Positions 1-15,700 of a stretch of 64,000 nucleotides of DNA are shown in pieces. Made by a program: the position numbers and the translations under genes. The notes beneath the pieces were generated by a model. It did not search any database, was not told where the DNA came from, and saw nothing but the letters and a program-made list of their open reading frames with translations. Origin of the DNA: Carposina sasakii (lineage: Eukaryota; Arthropoda; Insecta; Lepidoptera; Carposinidae); contig CP053155.1 in assembly GCA_014607495.2 (NCBI GenBank), positions 14,136,001-14,200,000 of the forward strand, in the 5' to 3' direction. Each line of letters begins with the position of its first letter. Position 1 is the stretch's first letter.

Positions 1-636
1 CGTTTATTTGTTCATTGAGTCGGACGTCAATGCTTTTAACGCTAAAAGCGACCACGTTTACTTATCACTGTGTTATTAAATATGTGTTATCACTAAAATG
101 CTTTTAAGCCACACACCATGTGACGTCATGTACAGTGTAGTTTTTTATAATTTTTAGCAGGTGCCTAACTGCCTACTCGTATGTTGTATTATTTTTATAA
201 AGTCTTGAGGATTACTGAAAATGTGTGATCGAATCTGATATACAGGGTATAACAAAAGGGTAATACTATGAAAATATAATAGATCAATATAAATATCCAC
301 AAAATTTTATATTAAGAAATCAAAATATTTCTTTCTTCAGTTTGGATAAACATTATATGAAGTTGTTTAAGGATTTTAGTTTCCATAGGATACTATCTGC
401 ACGAAAAAACATGTGTATTTCTATTTTCAAACTTCATAGTGGGCTAGAGATATTATAGTGCACAAGTGTGTGTGTAAACACAGATGCTTCTTCTATTCCG
501 ACACTCTCATAGCCCGATGAGACACAACACACAAATTAATTTATTGGTCGTGACTGCAATTGAACCAACAGCCCCCGTTTGGAAGGCGCACTTATTAACC
601 ACTTAAACTATTTTGTTACACCCATATAGAACTTAC

Positions 637-795
637 CCAGCAATACCTCCCGACTCCATGTGGTTGGCCAGCGTGACGTCATCGCTCCACACGTCGAACT
701 GCCACTTCCTCAGGCCCAGGACTCCACAGAGCACGTTGCCCGTATGGATACCGATACGCATGTCCACGTTGAAACCGGTCGCTTCTCGAACGAAA
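637..795 (-). CDS. Ac76E: Ac76E-like exon: C1 domain, RKWQFDVW block
   Basis: This exon has 159 nt: it completes the split Arg codon, encodes 52 residues and ends with GG of a split Gly codon. Acceptor is ttttccctcag, donor gtaagttc. It reads [20 protein letters not shown] and then [20 protein letters not shown], the most conserved segment of C1 in metazoan cyclases. The next exon, expected to start RVHIT-like, must lie beyond base 1. Positions 613-636 are intron. Confidence 0.93.
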
Positions 796-3700
796 CTGAG
801 GGAAAATAGGTAGGTAATTTGCACACTTCTCCCCATCATCTTTGGGGGATAATGGGCGTGACTATAATTTTGTATAATAATAATAATTTATTTCAAATAA
901 TAATGTTTACAATAGAAACTTAAACTATACTTCCAGGCTATCCAGCACAATCAAACCTCAGTCACCATTGTAAATACAAGTCCGTAGTTCTTCGGATGCC
1001 CATACTAGGTAGACCCTGTGTCACAGGCACCAGTGCTTCCCTCATTTGTCATTACAATGGATATTTACAGAACTAGAAATCGCTCGACTAGTCTTTGTTA
1101 TTTCTGTTACATAGTACAATTCTAGATGCCATGTTATGTGAATTTGAATGAAAATGTATGCGTGTGAAACGTTCCAAATGTCAACCGTTTGCAAATCAAT
1201 AGCAAATTCCTACAGAAGTGCAAAGGTAAAATTGGCGCGGTAAGTACCACTTTAAGGTCAAAAGTGCCGAAACATTTACAAAAAAATACAGAAAACTGAT
1301 TTAGAGAGATCTAGAGTATGTATGTAGTGCGAGTTTTCACTTCGGGCTCGATGCGATTAACCAATCAGGTTGTTGTCCTTAATTAAGTAACCTAATATTA
1401 ATGGTATCTTTTTATAAATGAAATTGTATTAGGCGTTACAATTCGGAAGTTCAAACATTCACTATGGGTGCGCCCGCCACCGGGCCCTACACCCTCCACT
1501 GACCCTCGGATCTGATAACTCATAACTGCGAAAACAGGCACTTGCACTAACTACAATCGCCACGAGAAACAGACCCGAGCACCTAGCATGCAAGACAATA
1601 CATTGCACCATTCCGAAATCAAAAAGTAGATAAATAATCTACATACGAGTATGTTTCGCCTACAACCGCGGCATCCTTTTTTTTTTGAATCCTGAGGATG
1701 CCGCGGTTGTTGGCGAAACATATGTAGATAGAGCCTGTTTTCGCAATTATGAGTTATCAGATCCGAGGGTCAGTGGAGGGTGTAGGGCCCGGTGGTGGGC
1801 GCACCCATAGTGAGAGTATCTTTTTATTGTTATTGTATAAAATTAAGATCCATAAATGGCAGTATATCATGATAATAGAATACTAAACTCTGTACCTTCT
1901 AAGTGCTGTGGATTTTTATAAATAGAATAAAATAAAGGTAGTGCTGTTATTCTCACTTTTATTACAGCACGTCATCACGCCATAATGTGAGATGGTCTGC
2001 TTTACGTTAAAGCGAACGAGTTCGAAGTAAAAACTCACACTAAGCTCTTTGTTGAGTCTATCTAACATTTCTTATTATACGAGTAGGCATATTTAGGTAC
2101 ATGTACTCGTTTAAGTGCTGACAACATAGTCCAAAAATCAGACTGCGGTTACCAACCGGCCTGTCCAGCGTGGTGACTATGGGGCAAAAAACCCCCTATG
2201 GCAGTAGCCTTTGTGGTATGCCCAGGGGAAGGCCTACGTTCAGTAGTGGACTGCAACAGGCTGAAGACGAAGACTGCTTACCGTATAGCCTCGATCATCT
2301 GCAAGCCCATATTGACACAGTTGTACGCATGGTTCGGTCTGGACACGGGCAGGCCTGACACGCAATAGTAACAGTCTCCGAGGATCTTTATGCGCATGCA
2401 CTGGTTTTCCTGTAATAAAACAACTAGGTATAACAATGTGATTTTTACCCGAATTCGCCAGAAGGAGGATTATGTTTTTCGAGTGTACCTATGTATGTAT
2501 ATTTGTTTGGCACGCTCTAGACCCTAAACGGGTTGTAGTCGTGAGAGTGATACGACACTGGGTCAAAATTTTTACACAGTCGGATGTTTTTCTATAAAGA
2601 AATGAGATTATTTTAAAATTTACAATACTTTCCTTTTTATTATAAATAATAATTACTAGGCATACATTATGTCTATAATGTTGTCTCTGCATAAGGAAAG
2701 CAAGCACGCGAGAATGATTTTCATATTCTCGCTAGTTTGCATTTGACGCACCATGCCTCAACAAAAATAGTTTCCAGAAATGCATTTCAATTTAACTATT
2801 ATAGGTATTTATCCCTTCTTTAGGCTGTTGCTTCATACAGATCTACTTAGATAATGCCTGCTACTTGCTGGTATATCCCCGTAGTTATATATCTAACTTA
2901 TCTTATCATTGATTTATTTTTATTATTCCGATTGACTACTACCTATTGTATCTATATATTATGTAAAATTGCATGCTATATGTTTGTCTTTGTAAGAGAT
3001 TTTTCTCTAATGTAAATTTTACCACCTATTTATGTCCCTATACAATAAAGAATGCATTTATATTAAGGGCCTGTTGTTTAGAGAGTAGTAAAGCCGTAGA
3101 GTAAAGCTTGTCCCTAGGGTGTACAAAAAGGGTATGTTAAGAAAAGCTATGTAAAAGCCCATTATAGATAACCTATTTCCAAAATTTGAGACTCGAAATC
3201 AAATGTTTACTTTTCAAGATTGTATGAACATTCCTGAGTTGTTTCGGAATTCTCCATAGTATCTGGAAAAATAAACATGTGATTTCGAGTCTGAAATTTT
3301 GTGGGTAGGTTCCTTTTAGTGGGTTATTTACATAGCTTATCGCTTAACATACCCCTTTTGTTACACCCTGTATATCATTTTTGCCGCACTATATACTATA
3401 TACTAAAATTTTGCCCTAACTCTATCGGTGGGTGGCAGTAGCTTTTTTAGTAAAAAGTAAAATTTTCATAGATAATTTCATAAACAATATCAACAATATC
3501 AGATATTTATAAGCTTTTAATACAGTTTACGTAATTTAAATAAAATGTTTTCACAAAACAATACTCGGGCGTAGGCGTAGTCTATTTATTAATTAGAGAT
3601 TATCAGATTAACTTTTTTTTTTGTTAAATTCCCTAAGAAAATATTTATCATGAGATTCTGCTCAAAATTATTTTCTGCGAATCTTGCTTGTTCGTTTTTT

Positions 3701-6700
3701 TTTCTCCTAATTCTAACTATGGAAAAAATAACTTTGGAAGAAAACAATTAAAAGGCCTTCATAAAATAAATTAACCGAACTGAAAACGAAACAACTACTC
3801 TTTTGTCAAATAAATTATAAATTAATGTATCTATAGTAAATGCTTGCTTTGTTTATTTATTACCTGGTACCTATACAGAATGTTTTTTGGTGGTCAACGT
3901 TTCCGAAAACTAAAGATTCTCCTCATCATCACGAACATTTTCCTTCATGGAAGCATACCTGGGAAGTGTCTGGTTTCCAAGATATTAAAGTCCAAAGTTG
4001 AGTTTTTAGATAGGGTTTTTTTGCATAAATGCACGTAGACGCGTGAAACAAACATTTTTCAGGAATTCAAATTTAAAACTGCCTATAAGAATACTAACAC
4101 AAACACTGGACACCATACATTTTGCGCGATCATGTCAATAAAAAAAATTGATAAAAAAAATTAAAATCCTTTCCCAGAATTTTTTTAGGCATAAACTTAC
4201 TTTATTTCATGTATAGAATACGTACCCTTCGTAAACGGTGGCCACGAAAAAATACCCTGTATAATAACTTTGACTGATGATATTTGACTGATGTTATCCG
4301 TTTTATTATCTTATTGCGTACACTCCTACTTTAATCCTACTTATTGCGATAGCCGACGGCCGACTGGTCTAGTAGGTAGTGAACCTGCCTGTGACGCCAT
4401 AGGTCCTGGGTTCGAATCCCGGTAGGTGCAAACATTTATATGATAAATATCAATGTTTGTTTCCGAGTCATAGATGTTTCTATACTTATCTATGTATTTA
4501 TATACCGTTGCTTAGTACTCACGACACAAGACCTTAGGGATCTTAGTGTGGGACTAGGTTAATGTGTTGGGTAGTGTGAATAAAAGAAAAAAAAGAAAAA
4601 GAAAGCTAATGGGCTTTATTAGATTGCACGTTGAGTATTAACTTATTGTAATATCTACAAATCCACAAAATAATTATTGTAAGTATCATTATTTACGAAA
4701 TATTATTTTTTATAATGACCATAAAGTACTTTACTCATAAGCTTTAGAATGCCAGTACCGCTTTGTTCTATTGTGCCCAACTGTAACGTAAACAAAATTT
4801 TCTCTATTTTTGCTGATTGACATTATTACAGACATAAAATTGCCTGTTGATACGTGCATACGGGTCATATACATAGATATATTGTAACTAATACTCTATG
4901 ATGAGAACCTATTGTACTGAATGTTTGTTTTCTCTAAACCTTTACACCAGCGAAAATTATTCATTTCGAAGAGCCACCAACTGCGCCTACGTTCATACAT
5001 TACTACTATGTACTTTCAACATCTTTGCTTATGATCGTCCATTCATATAGGATATAGTGTACCGTGTACTTAAATACACACACACACACACATACAAAAT
5101 GTGTAGCCAGAATGAGTGAATTGCAGGACCACTAACAAGATCCTTTACACACAAAAGACATTAAAATCTGTGAGAGTTTTAGCGAAACATACGACGTCTA
5201 ATTCAAAATGTTATCGATTTGATATAGGTACAGTAGATAAATGATAATTTTCCTCATCATCATCATCAGCCTACTGCAGTCCACTGCTGGACGCAGGCCT
5301 CCCCGGGGCACGCCACAAGACTGCCATGGGGAGTATTTGCCCATAGTCACTATGCTGGGAAGGCGGGTTGGTGATCACAGTTTGTATTTTAGGACTATGT
5401 TGTCAATACGGGAGGTGCTACTGCCCACCTCCCGGAAACCCTTAATCGCCTCGTACGATACCCACGAGCAGACATGGGGTGGGACGAATTCTACTCTGCC
5501 GGCACCACGCGGCTTTCTCTATTGAGGGATCGAATAATAGTGACGCCTGATACAATTCAATACTTTAACTTTATTTTCAAGTGGCACCGCCAGCAGTAAA
5601 CGCTCTTAAAGCTTTGTAACGATCACGTTGGCGTTTCTATATAAAGTTCGAAGTGGTGCTGCAAGTGGAGTGGTGTCGGTGTCAGCGACAGGACTGCCAA
5701 CAAAGCCTGTCCTGGATGTAGACGGTATTGTGTTATAATGCACAGTGTGCAAGCACAATACTGGTACGTACAACGTTGACAGTCTGCTTCAATGTGTCCT
5801 ATTTACGGAACTACTAGCTTTTGCCTAATAACATGCTAACTGGTTTCGCCTTTGATAATGCCGAACTTACATACAAAGAAGAAAGTCAAAATTCCTTATC
5901 TGTACCTCCTTAAATAAGGGTAATTTTTTTATAAACTTTAAATGTTATACCTAATCAAAACCTAAATAAGTTATGCTTCTGGCTTTGAAAATAACGTGAT
6001 TTCCTATTTCACCCCTTTATAGACCTTTTTGGATGAAATACTGAATTGAGAGGAAAATAATTTCTAAAAATACATGAAGTTGTGATAGGTTTTCCTTAGG
6101 AAACTCTTACAGGTGTAGTAGATTTTTGTTTCCTTTGACATAACAATTTTTCGATGGTCGAGTGGTCACTGAAGTTTACGTCTATGTTGAATGTCAGGAA
6201 GTTAAAACAAAAAACACCTAGTACCTACGAGGAGCACTTATACTATGAATATATATAGCAAGATTGACTGTTTTACCTGCTATTATATTAGTAGTCTCTA
6301 TTGGTTCATCATTTACAGCCCTGAGAAGTCCACTGTTGGACATAGGCCTCCCCCAACAACCTCCACTCCGACCGGTCGGAAGCAGCCTGCATCCAACCGA
6401 CGCCCGCGACCTTGGCCAGGTCGTCCGTCCACCTCGCGGGTGGCCTTCCCACGCTGCGTTTGCCGATACGTGGTATCCACTCTAGAACTTTCCGACTCCA
6501 TCGGCCACCAGTTCTTCGAGCTATGTGCCCTGCCCATTGCTCTCTATTGGTTATGCGAAGTTATTTAATGTCCAACAGCGCAACTCGTATTTTAGGGTGG
6601 ACTTAGGATTAGGATATTTACGAGTACATGATTTTATAGAAGGGTATCTTTTGGTAAATCTAATTTCCTTGAATTTTCCTTATTCACGTCAATTATTAAA

Positions 6701-9700
6701 ATGGTTCACCTTCTACTGAGGGGGTCCAAAATTAAGGGGCCCATCCTAAACCGCCATAAAAAAACCGTAGTAAAAAAACATGGAAATGTAATATCGTAAA
6801 ATTGTTTTATGTTGCTTTTGTAAGATTAAAGAACACCCTTCGGTGGTTCATTAAAATAAGAAGGTTTATCCACCCATATCTCAATGATAAAACTAACTTT
6901 CCTACCGTTAGGTTTTCTAATGCACATTGACCTTTGACTAACGATTTTGATGTATTTTTCGTAGGGTCTTAGACAAAATAACTCTATTTCTCGATCAAAG
7001 TTTATTCAAGAAATAGAGGCAAAGAACAACTTACCTATGTGATAGATAGATTATAGAGATAAAAAAATAGATGGATGACCATTCATCTGAGGCTTGAACA
7101 GGGGCCATAGACAATAGGGGTTTGCTCCAATAAGTACATAGATTAGATGCCTAATTAAAATTCATATTCAAAACTCAACCACTAAAGCCTAAAGCATATA
7201 AAATAAGCAGTCACCATAGTATTATAACTGAAATTCAATATTTGTGTAACTCCTACACAAGTACTGTAAATAACATTAGTTCAGCTATTAGTTTTAACTA
7301 CTTAGTTTTATTAATAATTTTATAGTTTTAACTACATATATTTTGTACATTATAATTCATCTCTGGATAGTATTTTGTTAGTTTTAACTTTTTTACAATG
7401 TACTAAGTATTAAAAACGTTTATTTGATGCATAAATTGTAAATTAGATATATTGTGACTTCAATGGAAAAAATGGTCAGCCGTAATTTTGAACGACACGA
7501 AAACATTTCCAGTTGGATTTGTTACCGGACGCTATATTGTAGTATTTGTGCCCGAAGGGCGGAGGTGGGCTCACCACCTACCAAGTGGGACTTAAAAGGC
7601 TAACTGGTGAAAAGTGGATGTGTAATTTGCAAATTTCTGCCCAACCTCCTTGGAGGATAATGAGCGTGACTATTATGAATGTATGTATAGGTATTTTGAC
7701 TGAATTATTAGTATTAACATCGCGAATGATTCATTACCTATGCGGGAGAGGTAACCATGGAGGTATTATAAGTTCGAGAAAGGAAGTTAACTTTTGGAGT
7801 CTCTCGCGTAAAGAATATTAATTCGCCTCAGACAAACCGAGGTATGAAAAACACGTGTTATTCTTAATAACCTTAGAATTTTATTTGAAGCTAGTAAAGC
7901 GACAATGATGGCTAATTAGAATGGGTGGAAGAGAAATATGTTTGTACCGCCCCGCCCCAAAGTAGCTATATTAAAACAGGACAGGAAGATAAAGATTATG
8001 TATTACATAGAAAATGGAATACATACATACATTACAAATACATAGTACAGTCGTTCCCAAAATGGTGCAGGATTAAGAAGTCCTATAAACACGTTTCGCA
8101 TAGCTGCTATAAACCAAATAGATAGACTATGAGTCATGAACATGACGACCACGGAAAAAAATCATACTATTATGCACAAAACTTGTAACATATGTCGTAG
8201 AATAGCTATAATCCCCAGGGAACGCTCTCCTAAACAAATTACGGAAAAAAAGAATATCGAACGATCAAACGTTTTCAGAATTCGAAGCTCCCAGAAAATA
8301 TTCTCGGAAAATGCAATTTGCATTGAGTTCAATAGACATTTGCCGGCACAGATCGCCCGTGTAAGTTCCTTCTCTAGTTGTGGAGTTCGTATAAAGAAGA
8401 ATGGAGATTTAAATGTGTGCAAGTTATGAAAAACCGTTCTTTCTAATACCGCGCGCTAGTTAGTTATGACTAAAATGTATCATATTTTATTTTAATGAGA
8501 AATGGGATACAGCCCGAGTCTTTAGTCGACTCTTACGACATACACGGAAGGGGATGCAGCTGACGTATTCCAGTAAAGCCCCGCATCAACACAGGACAGG
8601 AGTTACTTGCATACAAGTAAAAGAACTTTATTAGGAATTTTCAATATCCCCTGGAGTACCACATAATGCCTTCTCATGTATTACATAGACAGACTCACCT
8701 GAGCGATCTGATCGAATCGTCCAAACAGTTCGTTCAGGGTCTTCACGAGATCGGACGCGCTGAGCCTTTCCGACAGAGGCGTGAAATTGACGATGTCTGC
8801 ATACAGTATGCTGACGTTGTTGTGTCTTTGGACGTGCATCTCATGGAAACGCGTCTGTTTAGAGCTGTCGGCGCACGCGTCGGCCATCTTGAGCATTATT
8901 GAGCGCTTCACCTGTAACAAATGATTACGAACATTATTATAAATTTGTGGGAACAAGAGCACCCGAGACCGGCCAGCATGTATGAAGAACTTAATGAATG
9001 TGGATGAGGTGAAAGATGTGTGTTAGAAACGTAATAAATGGAGATCTGTAGTCGCTGTCTACCCCTGTGGGCGTGAGATTATACAAGTTGTTTTTTCGTT
9101 GCCACCCTTAACGAAAGGTATGTACTCTATACATCAAATAAAGTAAGTTTATGCCAGAAAAATGCTGTGAAACGATGATTTTTTTTTTGTTTTTTTTTTT
9201 TATTACTCGATTGGGCGAAATTTATACATAGTGTCCAGTGATAATGCTAGTTTTTTCATAGACAGATATTAATTATTTCTCGTGAGAAAATCTTGCTACA
9301 CGCGTGATACATACTATATGCAGAAAAACGCAGTCTATTTACTCAACTTTGGACCGTAATATTTTCTAAACCAGACACTTCCCAGGTATGCTTCCATAAA
9401 GAAAAATGATCGTGGTGATGAGTAGATTCCGTAGTTTTCGGGAATGTTGACGACCAAAAATCACCCTGTATATGTATGTATGTATGGAAATTATTAAGTA
9501 ACTAAGTGATATTATTATACTTATTCATAAAGAATGGAATAATAGAATCTTGTGGAATTTAAGTGAAAACTTTACGAAACCTTGCTTACTTTCACTTATT
9601 ATAACTTACCTACTTACGAGTATTTTATCATTGTCAGTCGAATTTTCCAATAGTCGAATAGCATAAATTTAAAGGCTAAAGTTGTTGCAATCTTACTCTA

Positions 9701-12700
9701 AAACTTGATCACGATATCCAGCATCAATTTCATCCTTCTAGGTACATTGGAAAAACGGCCTTTAAAACCTCGAGCACACCGGATGCGTATGCGTACACGT
9801 AAGCGTAGACAGAGCCGGATTTAGGGGAGGGCAACCGGGGCGATTGCCCCGGGGCCTCCACACACGGGGGGCCCCACAATAGAGATTTCGGAAAAAAAAT
9901 CTTTCAAATTCCAACTAGTGAAGACTAGTAAACATCTTTTCCTTTGATATTTTTTTCGGCTCTTTTACCTTTACCTTTTAGGTACATGATTATTTGATTA
10001 TATTCTTAAATATTAACAGAAATCATTAATCTATATTTGGTCATTCCAATCAGGCAATCAGTAAAATAAAAATTTGGGGCAAGGGGGCCTCCGCTCCTTT
10101 GTTACCCCGAGGCCTCCAGACCTCTAAATCCGGCCCTGAGCGTAGATGTACACGTACCTCTGAGTTGTAATGTATGGAACTGAATAGGCACAGGCAGACC
10201 GGATGCGTATGCGTAGACGTAAGCATAGACGTCAAGCGGTGACAGTTCCATACATTAAACTCAGAGGTACGTGTATGTCTACGCTTACGTGCACGCATAC
10301 GCATCCGGTGTGCTCGAGGCTTATGCTATGAAAAAATATGCTATGACGTACATGCGATTGAAAAATTGCGCGTAAATTTTTAGGCTCCTAAATTATTGAA
10401 TAGTCAATTCGTATGATGTAGGTACAAGATTTGCATTTGTCCTTATACCTGTATTCTTATGAATGCATAATGCATTTGTGAGAGACACACAATATACGAG
10501 TACCTACTGTAGAATTTCATATAAATATAGTCGACATGAATACAAAATACATAGTGTATATTTTTTTCATTACCTCTTACATTCTAGAGTTATATCCTAT
10601 ACATCCAAACATTACCGTACATCTATCTATCTTCTTCTTCTTCTATCTATACATATAATAAAAATGTAACGGATTGCTGACTGTACATGGAAGATATACA
10701 GGATATAACAAAAGGGGTATATTAAGCGAAAAGCTATGTAAATAGCTCACATAAAAGAATAAGAATAAAAGGAACCTATCCACAATTTCAGACTCGAAAT
10801 AAGATGTTTATTTTTTCAGATAGTATGGAGAATTCCTAAACAGCTCAGAAATTTTCATACAATCTAGAAAAATAGACATGTGACTTCGAGTCTCAAATTT
10901 TGGAAATAGGTTCTCTACAGTGGGCTATTTGCATAGCTTTTCGCTTAACATACCCTTTCTGTTACATCCTGTATATGAGGAAAAATATTATACGAGGAGT
11001 TATATAGTTTGTCGGTTTGTCTGTGCGTTTGTGCACGCTAATCTCAGAAACGGATGAACCGATTTCGATGCAGTTTTCAGGAATATACTGTGACAGGTCC
11101 CACTTAACATATAGGCTACTTTTTATCCCGCAAAAATGTTTTTATCGGACACACGGACGGAGTCGCGGGCGTCCACTAGTCCTACCTATATTAAAAATAC
11201 TGAGTTAAGTGGATATTTAGATGTTTGTTACTCTTTCACGTGAAACTACAAAGTGGTTTTGATAAAATTTGGCGGTTGCGTAGGTCTTACATCAGAACAG
11301 GTAAGTACGAAGTATAGTATCATAATATCGTTCACACAGGTAAAGTTGCGAGCATCCGCTAGTAAATATTATAGGTACGTAAAGATTGGTCCAACCGGAT
11401 TTCGAACCTAAGGCTATTGGCTGGGCAGGCAGTAAAGCGACTAGCTCATATAAACAAAATGCATGTAAAACATAATGTCTCCTGATTAGCTTGAACGAAT
11501 AAGTGGTAGCTAAAATATGTTTTTCCTATGCTACCTAAACTTATGGTGCATTAAATATTTTTCTTATTGTTAATTCCGCATTACATAAACCATTGAAATG
11601 TGATCTTATCAGATAATATATTTTTGGCAACAGCGTACAATTTGTTATCTGACAAAAATAAATTGCATATCTTTCTGAATAAATTATTGCAAGATATTGA
11701 TACGGTATCAATGTGATTACTACGAGCTATTTATAAAATAAGGATAAAATCAACGTATACTAAAATTTGTATTTAATTTATTATGTACCTACCATCTAAA
11801 CCGCCTCGGCAATCGTAGCGTTGGGCGCCCTCCGGCCAGATGGACCGATGACTTAAAGAGGACGGCTGGTAGTGACTAGATGGCAAAAACGGGAGATCGA
11901 GCCATGTGGCGTACACTGAGAGGAGGGGAGGCTTACGTCCAGTAGTGGACTACAATAGGACGTCGACGACCTTCTAAACTGATGAAATGACGGAAGATAT
12001 TTTTCCTTTTCACTTAAATACTCAACCACATAATTATGTTTTCCTGCATAGCCACTTACTGAAAATGCTTACCCAAGGTATATTATTTATTATATCTACT
12101 AGGTGTACATTGCTTGAAGTTTAAAACTCTTTAAACCAAGATTCGAAATAGCTCTATTTTTTTAATACTTAATCCTTTTAGATAAGTTCAAGCCTACTGT
12201 TGCCATTCGCTCTCGCAATCTCAATTAAAACCACTTAATCTTAGGACTCCCTGACAGATACAATAAAAGTTCTATAATGAAAATCTATAATCCACTTGAA
12301 GAACTTAAAACTGATAAAGGTTGATCCCTACAAACAAAGTTATCCAGGTGAGTACTTGAAATATAATTAAAATAAACTTCAAGATAACATTTCCGCTGAA
12401 GAACGGAAGGACTCACCTCTTCATTCGAAGTAGGTAAATGTTAATTTTATAAATGCTTTAAAAAATTAAAATTAGTACTGACAAATATATTATACACACG
12501 ATGTCTTCCTAAAGTGGGGCAGCCAGAACTTCTTCGTATCGTAGAGGAGATCCCATAGCCACGTTAGCATAGCGGGGTGAGATGTAAATGATCATTGATA
12601 CACGAGTTGCTAGCTTTTCACCTGAGAGAACTCATGGGTTCCTTAATCGTATTGTATTGTAGTAAAACTGTTTCAGCAGAATTAAACTTAGAATAAATTT

Positions 12701-15700
12701 TTGTCAACAGCCTATTGCAGTCCATTGTTGGACGTAGGCCATCCCCAGGACACGCTAATAAGCTGTGCACTGCCATGGGGGGGGTATTTGCCCATAGGCA
12801 CCACGTTGGGCAGGCGGGTTGGTGACCGTAATATAAGAATAAGAAAATGAATATAAGAAATATAAATAATTAAAATAGGTACTACAAACACAAGTACTCG
12901 TATGTATAGATTTTTTTTATTCAAAGAGGAATTTAATGCTCTGTAGTAAAAAGTTTAATACAAAAGAAACCTCGGGGACTTAAACGAATTCTTTTGCAAA
13001 TCGCATTAGGAAAACGTTTTACAAAGAAAGGTCCACGCTCGTGTAAATATACTGCCTTATCATATCAAAACTCCTGTTTTTGACGTCTTAATTAGTCTGA
13101 AAAACATTTCACAGACCTTTGTCAAGAAAAACTGTCCTCCACTCATAACTCTGTCCAGCACTCCCATTATAAAAGTTTTCATAATTCAGGAAACCAGAAA
13201 ATTATGAATATTTTTAACCAAAACAGTGCCAAGTTTCTAGATTATCGCCTGAGAGAAAGCCCTAAGTTTTGTAGTCAAGTCTTACGACCTCCATGTATTC
13301 TAGTGAAGCCGTTACCACAGCTAGAATCAATATTTACGTAGGTACTTATTAAAAAATTTTGCTTATTAATTAATATATTTAATAATATTGTAATAAAACT
13401 GAAAATCCGTAACATGTACTAAATATGTAGCAATGACCTCATTCATGGTTTAAACAACTGATTCATGGTAAGTACATAGTGTCGCATGGCACGACTCGAA
13501 ATTTCCTTTGCTTTCGTTTCTGCGTCACCAGACTAAATACATTGAAATTTTGTTTATCGGTTTTATGTGGCCTAGTTTATTTATTATGATAGGATAAGAG
13601 AAATTATTGACCTAGAATAACAATAGAATTTATGTTTGTATTTTCTTAAAGGTCAGTTTAAATAAGAAACTTTTTACATTATCTTATAATCGCGATGGAT
13701 ATATAGAAATCCAGCTAAGTATATTGCATAGCAAAGCGAGTCGAACTCAACTTTAATTAAAATTTATTTTTCTTACCTATATCATAAATGAAACCCCCCC
13801 ATTTGAGTTAGAATTAGATTTCTTCCAATGTTAAACACAATGAAATATATAAAAAATTATTTACACAAATCTACTAAAGGACCTTGGTTTAATCTGACTC
13901 ATATAATATCTTAAGGCCAGTCCTTGTATAATATTTTGCACAATACTAAAAATGCCTGGCATATGTCACGTAGGCCAAAGCTTTTGTATTAATATTAAAT
14001 ATACATATTTAATGTTTATAAAATTTATTTAAACTTTATAAAACTAGAAAATACGCACCTACTTACAATTTATGTTAGAAAACATCGGCTTCAAAAGTAT
14101 TGTGATTTTTTTATTTGGTACTATTGATTTATACATAAGATTAATTTTATATAACGCTCTATAGCTTCTGAACACAACTGTTTGTGTCAATGATACCTAT
14201 CGTTTACATTACTGTATTGGCTTAGATTGTATCAGGATCATAAATATATAGATAGATACATAACATATATATGGCCTTAAGATATATATATACATATAAA
14301 GTATTTATTGTAGTTATTCAAGTAAGTACAACACCGCCATACCATAAAATTTACGGCTATATTGGTTAACACCAGTGTCTCAAAACAAATTAGAGTATAG
14401 ACAGTTACCTGGTTTAGTAGAGAAAGTATAGTATTTAGGTTAGTCACTTGACATAGAAACTAGAATGAAAGTAAGGGAGGGTTATGAATACCAATCTATA
14501 CTAATAATTTTAAGCCATCATAATAATGTTTAACGTATAAAATTATATTTGTCCTCCGTTTATTAAGCGTTACTTTAAAAGTACGTGCAAATATTGACAT
14601 AAAATTAGTTAACGATGTTTATTTACCAATGTATGATATTAATTATAAACAGTCTCGTCAAAAGGTTAACATTTTTTAATAAAAAGGGTTTACGTCCAAA
14701 ATATTTGAGTAATTAAATTAACGGAGGTTAATAACTTGTAGGACTCCCCTGAAGAAAAACACAAAAAAAATAAACATACTTTTCGTATGGCCATCGATTT
14801 GTTACAATGACCATAGGTCGAACTCAGTCACAGGTGATCATCCTCTTTGTCACACAAATGTTTTTTTTTATTGTGGAGTAAACGTGACCAATTTGTTGGC
14901 ATACATAGTTCATGAAGCACATAATACAATAGATAAGATTAAAAATAAGTTGTCAAACTCGTAGTACAGTGACCGGGTTTTGTACTCATGATAAGAAAAC
15001 CAAGACACTTTATTCATTTCGTAGTAGATATAGACAGTATTTGGGATTATATGATTGACATGTTGATATGTAATCTTGGTAATCTACTGCATATGATGTA
15101 TTAAGGGCTGGACAGTACATAGTCTACTCTGTATTTTAAATAGTTTGAATAGGCATGTGGGGTTTCACCAGAATACATCGGCTGCATCTCCTTCGGTGTA
15201 AGAGTCAACTGGGGAACTCAGGGGTGGCGTTCTCCAATACGATAAGCAACTTGACGCAGACCTTTTACATCTGGCCCCATTATGATAAACGTGGCTCTTC
15301 TTTGTAATAGATAATCTATTCTGATAGTCTTAGTTATATACTTATACCTATGTGTCACTACACTAATTAACGCTATCATTTTCCTGGAATCAGTTCCTTT
15401 CTGATAAAACCGTGAAAATGTTTACATCATTACACCAAAATTTATATTTAGCTTCATTGTAATTTCGTGAGAAAGGGGAAGTAATGGAGGCAATAATTAT
15501 TACTTAATTTTTAACAATAATAATGTTATTACAACAAAAATTATCTGCTGAAATATTTTGTGAGGATGTGATATGTTTCGTTGTATTTTTTATTTTTATT
15601 TACGAAGAATAAATTTATAGTTATTTTTAAATGGATGTAGGTATATAATGAGAGTTTTACAAAATAAATTTAACCATGCTTAAAGTATACCTAATCATGA

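Noticed and set aside
613..813. Plus-strand frame opposite the first cyclase exon
   Set aside because: It is antisense to a conserved catalytic exon and has no domain of its own.
6245..6606. Several open frames around 6.3-6.6 kb on the plus strand
   Set aside because: They are shadows of the minus-strand RTE LINE C-terminus.
8136..8429. 97-codon open frame, plus strand, and its antisense frame
   Set aside because: No family recognised, no ATG-to-splice logic, and both strands are open by chance.
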